Below the pieces are notes generated by a model. That model saw only the letters and a program-made list of their open reading frames with translations. It had not been told where the DNA came from and made no database searches. Below are positions 24,615 to 32,632 of a DNA stretch of 38,930 nucleotides, one piece after another (position 1 is the first letter of the stretch; each line of letters starts with the position of its first letter). Position numbers and translations under genes: made by a program. This stretch comes from JBAZKK01 sp964456925 (GTDB lineage: Bacteria; Omnitrophota; Gorgyraeia; Gygaellales; Profunditerraquicolaceae): assembly GCA_964456925.1 (NCBI GenBank), contig CAYWCX010000005.1, forward strand, positions 1 through 38,930, in the 5' to 3' direction.

Positions 24615-24624
24615 AAGGAGGTGA
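24615..24624 (+). promoter_or_regulatory. Near-perfect ribosome binding site of pilin-like gene 1
   Basis: AAGGAGGTGA matches the full anti-Shine-Dalgarno sequence, ending four bases before ATG 24629. The same site precedes the second pilin-like gene, which suggests both are made in large amounts. Confidence 0.85.
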
Positions 24625-24628
24625 AAAA

Positions 24629-25285
24629 ATGAAAAGGACGAAGGTTATGCTGTTAACAGTAGCGGTGGTTCTATTGGCGTTGACCCTGGCGTATGCTGCT
24701 GACAAGGCCAACATCGACGTTACGGCAAAGGTTCCTAACGGTTCGCCTCAGATTGTGGTGCAGATTAAACAACTCACCGCAGAGGGGCAGGAGCCCTGGA
24801 CCGGAAGCGATGTTACCGAGATGAGCTTCGGAGATTTAAGTCACACCATGGCAGACGGCACTGATGCCGGCGTATGGTACAGCCCCAAATACTACTGTGT
24901 GTTTATCTTCACCACCAGTTACGGCAACAAGTATGAGGTAAAGAGTACCTGCAACGGCTTAAGCGACGGAGGCAATACCCTGCCGCCGGAAAGTTTTATG
25001 CTTACCCCGGGTTATGCCAAGGAGGACGAATGGTCCAAAGGCAACCCGCAAGGAGACCAACCTGTTGACTCGAAATTAGGCAACGCGGATTCAGCAGTAG
25101 GGATCGATAGGGTCATCTACACCAGCGAGGCCGCAGGGACCAATAGGATTATCCGCGCCTTCTATAGCCTGCCCTCTTACAAGAAAGGCGGCGTCAAGCC
25201 TTACGAGGGTTACAAGCCGATTAAGCTGGACCAGCCCGCAGGCACTTATAGCGGAACGGTGACCATCAGCATCGCGGCGATTTAA
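24629..25285 (+). CDS. Secreted pilin-like subunit 1 (CS1/CFA-I-like)
   Basis: This 218-residue protein has a clear signal peptide (about 1-23, LALTLAYA then ADK). The mature N-terminus ANIDVTAKVPNGSPQIVVQI resembles the donor-strand region of alternate chaperone-usher pilins such as CFA/I (ENITVTASVDP-like, from memory). The C-terminus PAGTYSGTVTISIAAI resembles the last strand of fimbrial and spore-coat-U subunits. It is a paralogue of the product at 27957, sharing FGDL...WYSPKYYCVFIF, a TPGYAKEDEWSKGN-type loop, and RIIRAFYSLPSYKKGG. It has a strong promoter, an attenuator leader and a perfect ribosome site, as expected for a major structural subunit. The pilin assignment is inference from pattern and context. 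Confidence 0.72.
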   Translation: MKRTKVMLLTVAVVLLALTLAYAADKANIDVTAKVPNGSPQIVVQIKQLTAEGQEPWTGSDVTEMSFGDLSHTMADGTDAGVWYSPKYYCVFIFTTSYGNKYEVKSTCNGLSDGGNTLPPESFMLTPGYAKEDEWSKGNPQGDQPVDSKLGNADSAVGIDRVIYTSEAAGTNRIIRAFYSLPSYKKGGVKPYEGYKPIKLDQPAGTYSGTVTISIAAI

Positions 25286-25357
25286 GGGCTATTGAAGCGA
25301 AATTATGATATTCAGGTAACCTCCAGAAGAGGAGGGGCCCTTGTTGTAAAATAATAC

Positions 25358-25386
25358 TTGCCATTCTGCCCGGAAGGCTGTAGAAT
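25358..25386 (+). promoter_or_regulatory. Predicted promoter of chaperone-like gene 1
   Basis: TTGCCA (25358-25363) and TAGAAT (25381-25386) are spaced by 17 bases. The predicted start lies about 20 bases before ATG 25414, and no Shine-Dalgarno sequence is visible. Upstream, a small stem CCTCC / GGAGG (about 25319-25335) separates the gene from the preceding one; otherwise the 128-base gap holds nothing recognisable. Confidence 0.55.
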
Positions 25387-25413
25387 AAATTCTATCCCCG
25401 CATCCTTACTAAT

Positions 25414-26295
25414 ATGATACCGACGCTGAAGAAAATCTCGGGCATAATTTTTATAAGCGGCATAATCTGTGTTTTATTTTTATTTTCCGGAGCGCAAGCC
25501 ATTGAAGTGGTTCAGGTTGAGCCGGCAAAAAACCGGCTGATTATTGCGCCGGGAACCTCCAGGAGCGGCACCATTCAAGTTTACAATCTTTCCAAGGACC
25601 CCAAAAAAATCAAGGCCTACCTTGAGGACTGGGCGTACCTCGCCGTCTCGGACGGCAGCAAGGATTTCAAGCCCGCCGGCACTACCCCTTTGTCCGCGGC
25701 AAGATGGATTAGTTTCGTGCCCTCGGAATTCAGCGTCCCTGCTTACGGCAGGCAGACGGTCAACTATACCGTAAAGGTCCCGGCTGATGCCAAGGGCGGC
25801 CATTATGCGGTTTTATTTTTTCAGAATTATCTTCAGGAGCCCCAGAAGACCGCGGAAGGGGTAAACGTCAATGTCGCGGTGCGGGTTGCCTCGCTTTTTT
25901 ATATCGAGCCAAAAGCCACGATTAACCGCAAGGTCAGTATCGAGGGGCTTAAATTAGAGCGCCAAGGCGGGAAATGGAATGTCGGCGCCAGGTTTACCAA
26001 TCTCGGCAATGTGGATATCAACACCGAAGGGACATTTTTCCTGATTGACCAGAACGGCAAGGTTTACGCGCGGGGTGAATTCAACGATGTTTATACTTTC
26101 CCCGGCGACAGCGCGGACCTCGTTGCCGCCTGGAAAAGCGCGATACCCGACGGAACTTACGATTTAGTAATGACTATCAATATTGGCAAGGCCCTTGAGG
26201 ATGCCGGATTAGGCAAGGCCCCTGCCTTGACCAGGGAGGTCAGTGTTACTATTTCAGATAACGGCGGTACAGTGAAAATCGGGGAAGCTAAATAG
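25414..26295 (+). CDS. Periplasmic PapD-like pilus chaperone 1
   Basis: This 293-residue protein has a signal peptide (about 1-29, ending GAQA) and then two immunoglobulin-like halves. The first half has VEPAKNRLIIAPGTSRSGTIQVYNLS, then ARWISFVPSEFSVPAYGRQTVNYTV and GGHYAVLFF, the layout of fimbrial chaperones and of DUF916/WxL-interacting proteins. The second half begins near residue 170 with NVGARFTNLGNVDINTEGTFFLID. It is a clear paralogue of the product at 28756. Between a pilin-like and a repeat-containing secreted protein, a subunit-chaperone role is likely. Family-level assignment is moderate; a cell-surface Ig-like adaptor is the alternative. Confidence 0.68.
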   Translation: MIPTLKKISGIIFISGIICVLFLFSGAQAIEVVQVEPAKNRLIIAPGTSRSGTIQVYNLSKDPKKIKAYLEDWAYLAVSDGSKDFKPAGTTPLSAARWISFVPSEFSVPAYGRQTVNYTVKVPADAKGGHYAVLFFQNYLQEPQKTAEGVNVNVAVRVASLFYIEPKATINRKVSIEGLKLERQGGKWNVGARFTNLGNVDINTEGTFFLIDQNGKVYARGEFNDVYTFPGDSADLVAAWKSAIPDGTYDLVMTINIGKALEDAGLGKAPALTREVSVTISDNGGTVKIGEAK

Positions 26296-26304
26296 AGGGG
26301 TCCG

Positions 26305-26396
26305 AATCCGGCACGTCTGTTTACGCAGGCGCGCCACGGTTGAGAAATCTCAAGCCGGATTGGGCAGCATAAAAGGTCTGTCTAATCCGGTTTTTT
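26305..26396 (+). terminator. Terminator with competing upstream stem
   Basis: CCGGATTGGGCAG (26355-26367) pairs along its whole length with CTGTCTAATCCGG (26378-26390), allowing two G-U pairs, and TTTTTT follows. An upstream AATCCGGC (26305-26312) can instead pair with GCCGGATT (26354-26361), which would block the terminator. A small TTGAG / CTCAA hairpin (26340-26353) lies between. It ends the chaperone 1 transcript and may be conditional. Confidence 0.65.
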
Positions 26397-26432
26397 ATCT
26401 TAACTTATAGCTGTTCTTAGAGATAAAAGTAT

Positions 26433-26460
26433 TTGACAAAGTCTTTAAAATTGATATAAT
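26433..26460 (+). promoter_or_regulatory. Consensus sigma-70 promoter of the triple-repeat gene
   Basis: Perfect TTGACA (26433-26438) and perfect TATAAT (26455-26460) are spaced by 16 bases. AAGGAG precedes the ATG at 26496. Confidence 0.85.
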
Positions 26461-26495
26461 ATTGCTCACTTATTATAAGGAGATAACCGTAAGAT

Positions 26496-27896
26496 ATGCT
26501 TAAGAATAAGAAGCGAAATCTAATTCTGGCAGTCCTCGTTTCAGGCGTATTGTTAGTGAGTATTCAGTGCGCCTGGGCGGCGTTTTCTCTTTCGGTGCGG
26601 CCTTATGTCGGCGGATATGAATTAAGATACGATAAAGTCAATGTTGCCGACGGCCGGGTCAATAAAGAGGTCTCGGTAAATATCACTTCTACTATCGGCC
26701 AGCAATACCGCCTCTTACAGACTTTTGTCCAGCCCTTGACTACCAATGAAGGCAACCGCCTTCCGAATAATTCCCTGGTAGTTTATGCCCTGCGCGGCAG
26801 CAATAGATACGGCACCATCAACGTCTTGCAGGAAGTCCCTTTATATATGGACCGCCAGCTTCTTTATACCTCCAATTCCGGCGGCGACACAGATTCCTTT
26901 ACCCTCGTCTATGGTTTGATTCCTTCCGGTGATATCGCGCCCGGTTATTACCGCGGCAGGCTCGCCTTTCTCTTAGAGCCCCTCGGCGGCTCCACCGAGC
27001 AGCCGGTTACCGTAATCCTGGATATTTCTGCTAACATTGAGGTCAATTCCAGCGTAGAGATTAAAACCGAAAGCGGCACCCGCAGTATCGTGCTTAAGGC
27101 CGATAAACCGGAAAGCCGCGCTGCCGGCATTTTAGTCGATATCAAGGGCGGCTTTGGCAAACAATTTAGAATTTTACAGGTAGTAAGCGAACAGCCGGTT
27201 TCCGGCGATGGCACCACCCTGGACTGGCAGGCAGTTACCTTCAGCGCCGGCAACGCCAAAAAAGGGACGGTGATAACCGGCGCTAACCCTTTATCCGCGA
27301 TGCAGCAGCCGCTTTATAATTCCTCGCTTAGCGGAGAGGCGGATGCCTTTACCATTCAGTATAGTCTAAGCGATGCCTCCGGACAGGCGGCAGGCAAATA
27401 TAAAACCAGCATAAAATACTTTCTGGAGGGCGGCGGCCTGGCGCAGATGCGGCTGATTGATACCCTGGCTCTTGAGATCGATAACCCGCGTATGTTTGAT
27501 ATTGTCATTACCCCGGAGAACCAGAAGGGGATGCTGGAGTTTTTGAACTTGAGGCCGGAGGGCCAGCCGCAGAGCAACGAAGTGATAATAGAGGTTAACA
27601 GCAATACCGGCAAACCCTACCAGGTTACCCAGAACCTTTACTCTGAACTCAAGAACAAGGAAGGCGAAACCATCAGGGTAAAATACTTTAATTTGCGCAC
27701 CGAAAGCATGGATACCTTGGGAACCTTGAAGTTTTCCGCTGCCGAAGCGGTGACAAAGGGCGAGGCAGTGCTGTTTATTTCGGATAAGAAGGGTTCTTCT
27801 GATAAGTTTAAAGTGGTTTATGAACTGGCGCCTTCGCGGGATTTAAAATACGGGGATTATTCCAGCGCGATTACCTATTCATTATCGGAGATTTAA
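26496..27896 (+). CDS. Secreted protein of three tandem pilin-like repeats (candidate tip or minor subunit)
   Basis: This 466-residue protein has a signal peptide (about 1-28, ending CAWA). The mature part consists of three homologous units, with cores at about 55-163, 205-312 and 358-465. Aligned landmarks are IGQQYRLLQ / FGKQFRILQ / TGKPYQVTQ; then GTINV / GTVIT / GTLKF; then DSFTLVYGL / DAFTIQYSL / DKFKVVYEL; and APGYYRGRLAFLLE / AAGKYKTSIKYFLE / KYGDYSSAITYSLSE. Each unit ends with a strand like the pilin C-terminus. No membrane anchor or sorting motif is present. Position and size suggest a multi-domain minor subunit or tip adhesin of the locus; the repeats are certain, the role is inference. 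Confidence 0.7.
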   Translation: MLKNKKRNLILAVLVSGVLLVSIQCAWAAFSLSVRPYVGGYELRYDKVNVADGRVNKEVSVNITSTIGQQYRLLQTFVQPLTTNEGNRLPNNSLVVYALRGSNRYGTINVLQEVPLYMDRQLLYTSNSGGDTDSFTLVYGLIPSGDIAPGYYRGRLAFLLEPLGGSTEQPVTVILDISANIEVNSSVEIKTESGTRSIVLKADKPESRAAGILVDIKGGFGKQFRILQVVSEQPVSGDGTTLDWQAVTFSAGNAKKGTVITGANPLSAMQQPLYNSSLSGEADAFTIQYSLSDASGQAAGKYKTSIKYFLEGGGLAQMRLIDTLALEIDNPRMFDIVITPENQKGMLEFLNLRPEGQPQSNEVIIEVNSNTGKPYQVTQNLYSELKNKEGETIRVKYFNLRTESMDTLGTLKFSAAEAVTKGEAVLFISDKKGSSDKFKVVYELAPSRDLKYGDYSSAITYSLSEI

Positions 27897-27939
27897 TTTT
27901 AAAAAAGAAAAAAATAACTTAAACCAGTTAGAACTTAGG

Positions 27940-27949
27940 AAGGAGGTGA
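27940..27949 (+). promoter_or_regulatory. Near-perfect ribosome binding site of pilin-like gene 2
   Basis: AAGGAGGTGA ends seven bases before ATG 27957. No separate promoter is visible in the 60-base gap, so the gene is probably read from the 26433 promoter. Confidence 0.85.
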
Positions 27950-27956
27950 AAATAGA

Positions 27957-28643
27957 ATGAGGAGACTTGCATTAATAATAGTCTTGTTTCTGGTTCTACC
28001 TGCCACGGCCTTTGCTGCCCCTATTTCCTTGACAGCAAACGCGAGCATTGAGCCAGGAACCGCAATCGGCCCTACCGTGCTTATAAAGTGCCCGGGTTAT
28101 GTAACCACCATTACTAACCCCTGGGTGGCTCCGTGTCAGACCCTTGGTTCCAGCACTACCTTGAACTTCGGGGAACTTACCACTCAGTTGAAGAACACCA
28201 GCGGTGCTGATATGGGAGGAGCGGGTTGTTTTTACTCCCCTTATTACTTCATCGTTTACTTGTTCCCGGATGCCTGGGGAGGAACAGGGTACATAATAAC
28301 CCAACAAGCAACAAGCAGTTCAGCAGCAATTCTGGATGCCCTGATTGTCACTCCGGTGTATTCTCCGGATGACAAGTATTCTAGCGAAGGTGATATCCAA
28401 GACGATATGACTTCTACCGAGGAATCAGACAACCCGTTGATTAACACCACGCAGCTGGCGAAGAATCCGGTTCAAATCTTCAAGTCCACTAAGGGCAGGA
28501 TTGTGCGCGCCCACTACGGTATCCCGCCATATAAAGGGGGTACTCAGACCTGGGCTACTAACTGGGCAGCAATACCTTTAACAACTACGGCAGATGATTA
28601 TTCGGTTAGTATTACCATTACGATGAGCGAATATACGCCCTAA
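27957..28643 (+). CDS. Secreted pilin-like subunit 2
   Basis: This 228-residue paralogue of the product at 24629 has a signal peptide (about 1-20, ATAFA then APIS). The mature start PISLTANASIEPGTAIGP follows the same donor-strand-like pattern. Conserved landmarks are LNFGELTTQL, CFYSPYYFIVYLF, VTPVYSPDDKYSSEGDIQDDM, RIVRAHYGIPPYKGG and the final DDYSVSITITMS strand. Overall identity to subunit 1 looks low, so they are probably different subunits rather than recent copies. It is followed by a hairpin that would lower transcription of the chaperone and usher-like genes, as is common in pilus operons. Confidence 0.7.
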   Translation: MRRLALIIVLFLVLPATAFAAPISLTANASIEPGTAIGPTVLIKCPGYVTTITNPWVAPCQTLGSSTTLNFGELTTQLKNTSGADMGGAGCFYSPYYFIVYLFPDAWGGTGYIITQQATSSSAAILDALIVTPVYSPDDKYSSEGDIQDDMTSTEESDNPLINTTQLAKNPVQIFKSTKGRIVRAHYGIPPYKGGTQTWATNWAAIPLTTTADDYSVSITITMSEYTP

Positions 28644-28703
28644 GCGAATTAATCATTGTAGTTGTTAAAGTGGAGGCAAAGAAGGAAGTCGTTTTTATAC
28701 TTT

Positions 28704-28739
28704 ACACTAAGAACAGGGTCGGTTCTTAGTGTTTGTTTA
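28704..28739 (+). terminator. Hairpin between pilin-like gene 2 and chaperone-like gene 2
   Basis: ACACTAAGAAC (28704-28714) pairs perfectly with GTTCTTAGTGT (28722-28732), followed by TTGTTTAT. It sits immediately ahead of the AGGAG of the next gene and probably acts as a partial terminator or RNA-stability element. Confidence 0.7.
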
Positions 28740-28755
28740 TAGGAGAATTAAAAGA

Positions 28756-29646
28756 ATGGGCAGGATGAGAATATTTTTGGTCTTATTATTTATCATCGCG
28801 CTGCCTTTTTCGGCGCTAAAGGCAGAGGTGTCTTACGCCTTAGACCCGGGTATCGTTAAGGTTATGGTTCCCGCGGGAGGAGCGCATTCCGGCGTTATCA
28901 AGGTGTATGCGCGTTCCCCCCAGAAAATCAAGGTTAAGGTTTACGCGGGCGACTGGTTATATACTGAAAATAATGACGGGGCAAGGGATTTTTTCCCGGC
29001 TAAAAGCACGGTCTTATCCTGCGCGGACTGGATAACCTTCGGGCCCGCGGAGTTCGTGATTGCGCCCTACGAAATAGGAGCGGTGAATTATGTCCTCAGG
29101 CCGCCGCAGGATGCCAGGGGTGGGCATTACGCAGCGCTTTTTTTTGAGACCTCGCTAGTAACCCCTGCTGAGGCGCTGCTTGCGCCGGGACAGGGGGTGC
29201 GCACGAAAGGCTCCCTGAATTTAAGGTTAGCCACGGTTTTTTACGTGGATGTAAAAGGCACGGTAAAACGCGCAATAGACTTGAACAAGCTTTCCCTATC
29301 CAAAGACCCTGAGCACGACCTTTATGTGTTAACGGCGGATTTTAAGAATACCGGCAATGCCGATGTTATTACCGGCGGCACTTTCCATATTATGGATAAA
29401 AAAGAAAGGATTGTCGCCCGCGGTAAATTCAATAATGCTTACACGATGCCGGGGGATAAGGCAGGCGTCACCGCAGAATATAAAAAGGCCTTACCCGAAG
29501 GTATGTATAACGTGTTGGTGACCTTAACCCTATCTCCTGACGGAGAAGAAGCAAGGAGAAGAACCAGGGCAGGCTCTCTTGTCAGAGAAGTCGAGATTAC
29601 AATCGGAGAAAAAGGAGAGCTGATAAGCTCAGGCGAATTCAGATGA
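28756..29646 (+). CDS. Periplasmic PapD-like pilus chaperone 2
   Basis: This 296-residue paralogue of the product at 25414 has a signal peptide (about 1-24, ending ALKA). Matching elements are YALDPGIVKVMVPAGGAHSGVIKVYARSP, ADWITFGPAEFVIAPYEIGAVNYVL, GGHYAALFFE, and a second Ig-like half with LTADFKNTGNADVITGGTFHIMDKK. I chose ATG 28756, ten bases after AGGAG, over a GTG at 28729 that lies in the hairpin arm. It overlaps the usher-like gene by four bases (ATGA), the tight chaperone-usher coupling expected of a pilus operon. Confidence 0.7.
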   Translation: MGRMRIFLVLLFIIALPFSALKAEVSYALDPGIVKVMVPAGGAHSGVIKVYARSPQKIKVKVYAGDWLYTENNDGARDFFPAKSTVLSCADWITFGPAEFVIAPYEIGAVNYVLRPPQDARGGHYAALFFETSLVTPAEALLAPGQGVRTKGSLNLRLATVFYVDVKGTVKRAIDLNKLSLSKDPEHDLYVLTADFKNTGNADVITGGTFHIMDKKERIVARGKFNNAYTMPGDKAGVTAEYKKALPEGMYNVLVTLTLSPDGEEARRRTRAGSLVREVEITIGEKGELISSGEFR

Positions 29647-32606
29647 AAAAACTAAGCATCATTTTGGTGCTCGGGTTTTTTCTCAGCGCATTGATTGCGC
29701 CGCCAGTTTGGGCTGCCTCAATGGCCTCGCAGGCCTTATCTGATGGAGGAGTGAGATTTTACCAGCAGGGCAGGTATGAGGAGGCGCTGGGTGAATTCAG
29801 GAAAGCCCTGCTCATTGAGCCCGATTATCAGCCGGCTTTGCAATACATCAAAAAGATTGAAGAGGAATTAGCGCTAAAAAATAAAAAAATCCCCGTCCTT
29901 AAATCCAGGCCCAAACCAGTAGCCATCCAGGAGGAAGTTTCCGAAACCGCGGTTTCAACTAAAGTCGTATACCCCAAAACCAAACTCCAGAAGGCAGAGG
30001 ATATTATTTCTCCTCTGGTTCAACCGCCGCAAGCACCTGCTGGAGGCACCAAGCCCGTCAGCAGGAAGACCAGAATCAGCGGATTCCTCCCTACCGTCGA
30101 AGTAGTTTATCCTAAAGTCAAACCCAGTGCGCACGCCGGAGCTATTGCAGAAGCCCTGGATTTGCTGGAATTTGAAATGGAGATGATTGCCCAGCTACAG
30201 GGCTATGGCGCAGAAGGCGCAGAAGGCGCAGCAGCCGTGCCTTTAGTCCTGATACTTGATGAGTCCCTGAAGGATATCATACAGCCGATTGAGATTGAAC
30301 AGGGTAAGTCCATTACCGTAAGAGGCCGCAACATCCAGAGGTTCCTGCTCACCCAGCCGGAGGTGTTAACGGCAGAGAGGGTTAATAACGACGAAATTTT
30401 GATTACCGCCAAGGAGATTGGTTACACTTATTTGCACGCCTGGGACGATAACGGCCGCTGGACAGTGGAGTTTTTAACGGTTTACCCCAAACCCGAAGGC
30501 CCGACGTATGCGGAAACCCTGCGGCGCGAAGAGGAAGGAGCGCGTAGCTTTAAGTTAAAATATGAGGTAATCTGGAATTCCCTTGAGACCGGCAGGAGGC
30601 TGAATAGTTTAAACCGCAGCAGTTATTCCTGGAGCCACCGCCTTGAGCTTAACGGCGAGACCCCTTATGGAGATTTTGGCTCCGCAATTGACGTGCGCAG
30701 CCTCAAGACTACCGCTGACCTCAGTTACGTTAATATGCAGTTGCTTAACGGTAAATACGGGGCTTTCAAGGGATTTACCCTGCAGGGATTTGATTATGCT
30801 GCCCCGGTCAGCAACCTTGCTATTTCCGGAGTGTCTTTGCGCGGCGCAATGCTGGCTTCCCCTGCCTTTAATAATAAGATTGACTATGCCGCTTTCTGGG
30901 GCAGGGAAGGAGGCGGCAGGTACGGCAACCTCTCTCCGGGTTTAACCAAAATACAAAACTCCTTTGTGAACGGTTTTAACCTCAACTATCTCCCGAGCAA
31001 CGTCCAGAATTACCATTTTACCGTGGTGCACGGCTGGGGCCGGGACAGGGACGCTGATTTTCGTCCCTATGCTTATGATTTTACCGGCAGCTGGGTAGTG
31101 GCTAAGAACTTAGGGTTTGATTATGACCTCGCTTATGACACCAAGAGGTTCGCGCACCTCTTCAGCACCCATTACGGAGCCCCCAGGTTTACCCTTAGCA
31201 GTGAGCTCAGAAACATTGACCGCGATTTTTACAGCATTACCGGCAAGGGTTGGAGGGCAGGGGAAATCGGCGGCAACATTAACCTCGGCTATCAGGCCAC
31301 CGATAAGTTGAATATGGCGACCTTCCTTGACGTTTACCAGGACCGGCTCTTTCCTGCGCCGGATGAGGACGAGCGCTTGAATGAAACCTTGAATTGGAAC
31401 ACCAGTTATAAGATAGACCCTTTAACCAATTTGAATTTAGATTATAACCTGCAGAACCATCTCGGAGGCATTTCCCAATACCGCTATCAGGTAGCGCATC
31501 TGGGCTTATCCCATAAGTTCGAACTCTCCAGGAATGTCTACGCCTCGATAAACTATTACCATCAGGACAATAAGAATTATTCTTCTCCGGTAAGCTCTTA
31601 TCTTAATGAGAAACTTAGTTTAGGGGCCAATTTCAATATTATCGGAAACCTGCGTTATTATGTTAATCAGGAGTTTAACTGGCTGGATGAGAGGGAAAGC
31701 GGCACCCGCGGCCGTCCCCAGGCCCTTGAGACCGGGGTGGACTGGTCAGGCCAGATATTGAATACCAGGCCGCTTTACGGCAACTTTCATTTCAGTTACC
31801 GCGACGAAGAAAACGCCGATACGCCATTGAGCTTCATGTCCGGCGAAGACTATATTGACGGCTATGCCGAATTGTCTTATAAGGCGAGCGACAACAAGGA
31901 GATTTACGGCTCGGCAAACGTGCGCAACATCTGGGCGGATAAGGAGGGGGTTACGAAGCGCATTGACGCTACCTTTAATGCCGGGATGCGCTACGTCTGG
32001 GATACCGGGGTGCGCTGGGAATCGGTGGGTAATGTGCAGGGCTGCGTTTTTAAGGATTTAAATTCCGACGGCTTAAGGCAGCGCGATGAAGCGCCGGTAG
32101 CCGGGGTGCGGGTCTGGCTGGGTAAGGATAAATATGAGACTACCGATACCTTCGGTTATTATAGGTTTAAGAACATCAGAGCCCGTAAGGCCTACATTAC
32201 CCTGGATACCTCAACCCTGCCGCAGGGTTTTGTGGTGACGGTGCCGGTAACGCAGGAAGTGGCGGTAACGCACCATAAGACCTCGCAGATTGATTTCGGA
32301 ATTATTTCACGCACGGAAATAAGCGGTTTGGTGTTTGAGGATACCAACGGTAACGGCGAGTATGACCGCGATGATAAAGGAGTGATGGGTATTCTGCTTA
32401 CCCTTGAAGACGGCAGCCAGGCAGAGACGGATAATACCGGCAGATATACATTTTCGCACGTTGCTACCGGCGGGCACACCATTACCTTAAGTCTCGACAG
32501 CATCCCCGTCTACTACTTGCCTGAAACTGCCCTGGCTAAAAAAGTCAACATCTACGAAGGCGTTTCCTACCTGCACAACATCCCCCTGAAGCGCGTCCAG
32601 GATTAA
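29643..32606 (+). CDS. Outer-membrane usher-like protein: TPR, CpaC-type N domain, beta-barrel, two SdrD-B-like domains
   Basis: This 987-residue protein has a signal peptide (about 1-24). A TPR pair follows at about 29-75 (GVRFYQQGRYEEALGEFRKALLIEP), then a Pro/Lys-rich linker. A secretin/CpaC-type pilus N-terminal domain lies at about 212-282 (IEIEQGKSITVRGRNIQRFLLTQPEV, then EILITAKEIGYTYLHAWD). About 500 residues (300-797) alternate aromatic and polar residues like a large beta-barrel. Two SdrD/CNA-B-like domains end it at about 800-889 (GCVFKDLNSDGLRQRDE) and 894-987 (GLVFEDTNGNGEYDRDD), with calcium-loop-like Asp/Asn runs. Translationally coupled to chaperone 2, it probably plays the part of an usher. 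I see no classic usher plug or FimD N-domain, so it may be a distinct type. Confidence 0.7.
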   Translation: MKKLSIILVLGFFLSALIAPPVWAASMASQALSDGGVRFYQQGRYEEALGEFRKALLIEPDYQPALQYIKKIEEELALKNKKIPVLKSRPKPVAIQEEVSETAVSTKVVYPKTKLQKAEDIISPLVQPPQAPAGGTKPVSRKTRISGFLPTVEVVYPKVKPSAHAGAIAEALDLLEFEMEMIAQLQGYGAEGAEGAAAVPLVLILDESLKDIIQPIEIEQGKSITVRGRNIQRFLLTQPEVLTAERVNNDEILITAKEIGYTYLHAWDDNGRWTVEFLTVYPKPEGPTYAETLRREEEGARSFKLKYEVIWNSLETGRRLNSLNRSSYSWSHRLELNGETPYGDFGSAIDVRSLKTTADLSYVNMQLLNGKYGAFKGFTLQGFDYAAPVSNLAISGVSLRGAMLASPAFNNKIDYAAFWGREGGGRYGNLSPGLTKIQNSFVNGFNLNYLPSNVQNYHFTVVHGWGRDRDADFRPYAYDFTGSWVVAKNLGFDYDLAYDTKRFAHLFSTHYGAPRFTLSSELRNIDRDFYSITGKGWRAGEIGGNINLGYQATDKLNMATFLDVYQDRLFPAPDEDERLNETLNWNTSYKIDPLTNLNLDYNLQNHLGGISQYRYQVAHLGLSHKFELSRNVYASINYYHQDNKNYSSPVSSYLNEKLSLGANFNIIGNLRYYVNQEFNWLDERESGTRGRPQALETGVDWSGQILNTRPLYGNFHFSYRDEENADTPLSFMSGEDYIDGYAELSYKASDNKEIYGSANVRNIWADKEGVTKRIDATFNAGMRYVWDTGVRWESVGNVQGCVFKDLNSDGLRQRDEAPVAGVRVWLGKDKYETTDTFGYYRFKNIRARKAYITLDTSTLPQGFVVTVPVTQEVAVTHHKTSQIDFGIISRTEISGLVFEDTNGNGEYDRDDKGVMGILLTLEDGSQAETDNTGRYTFSHVATGGHTITLSLDSIPVYYLPETALAKKVNIYEGVSYLHNIPLKRVQD

Positions 32607-32632
32607 CCCCCAACTCAACCCCTAAACCATAG

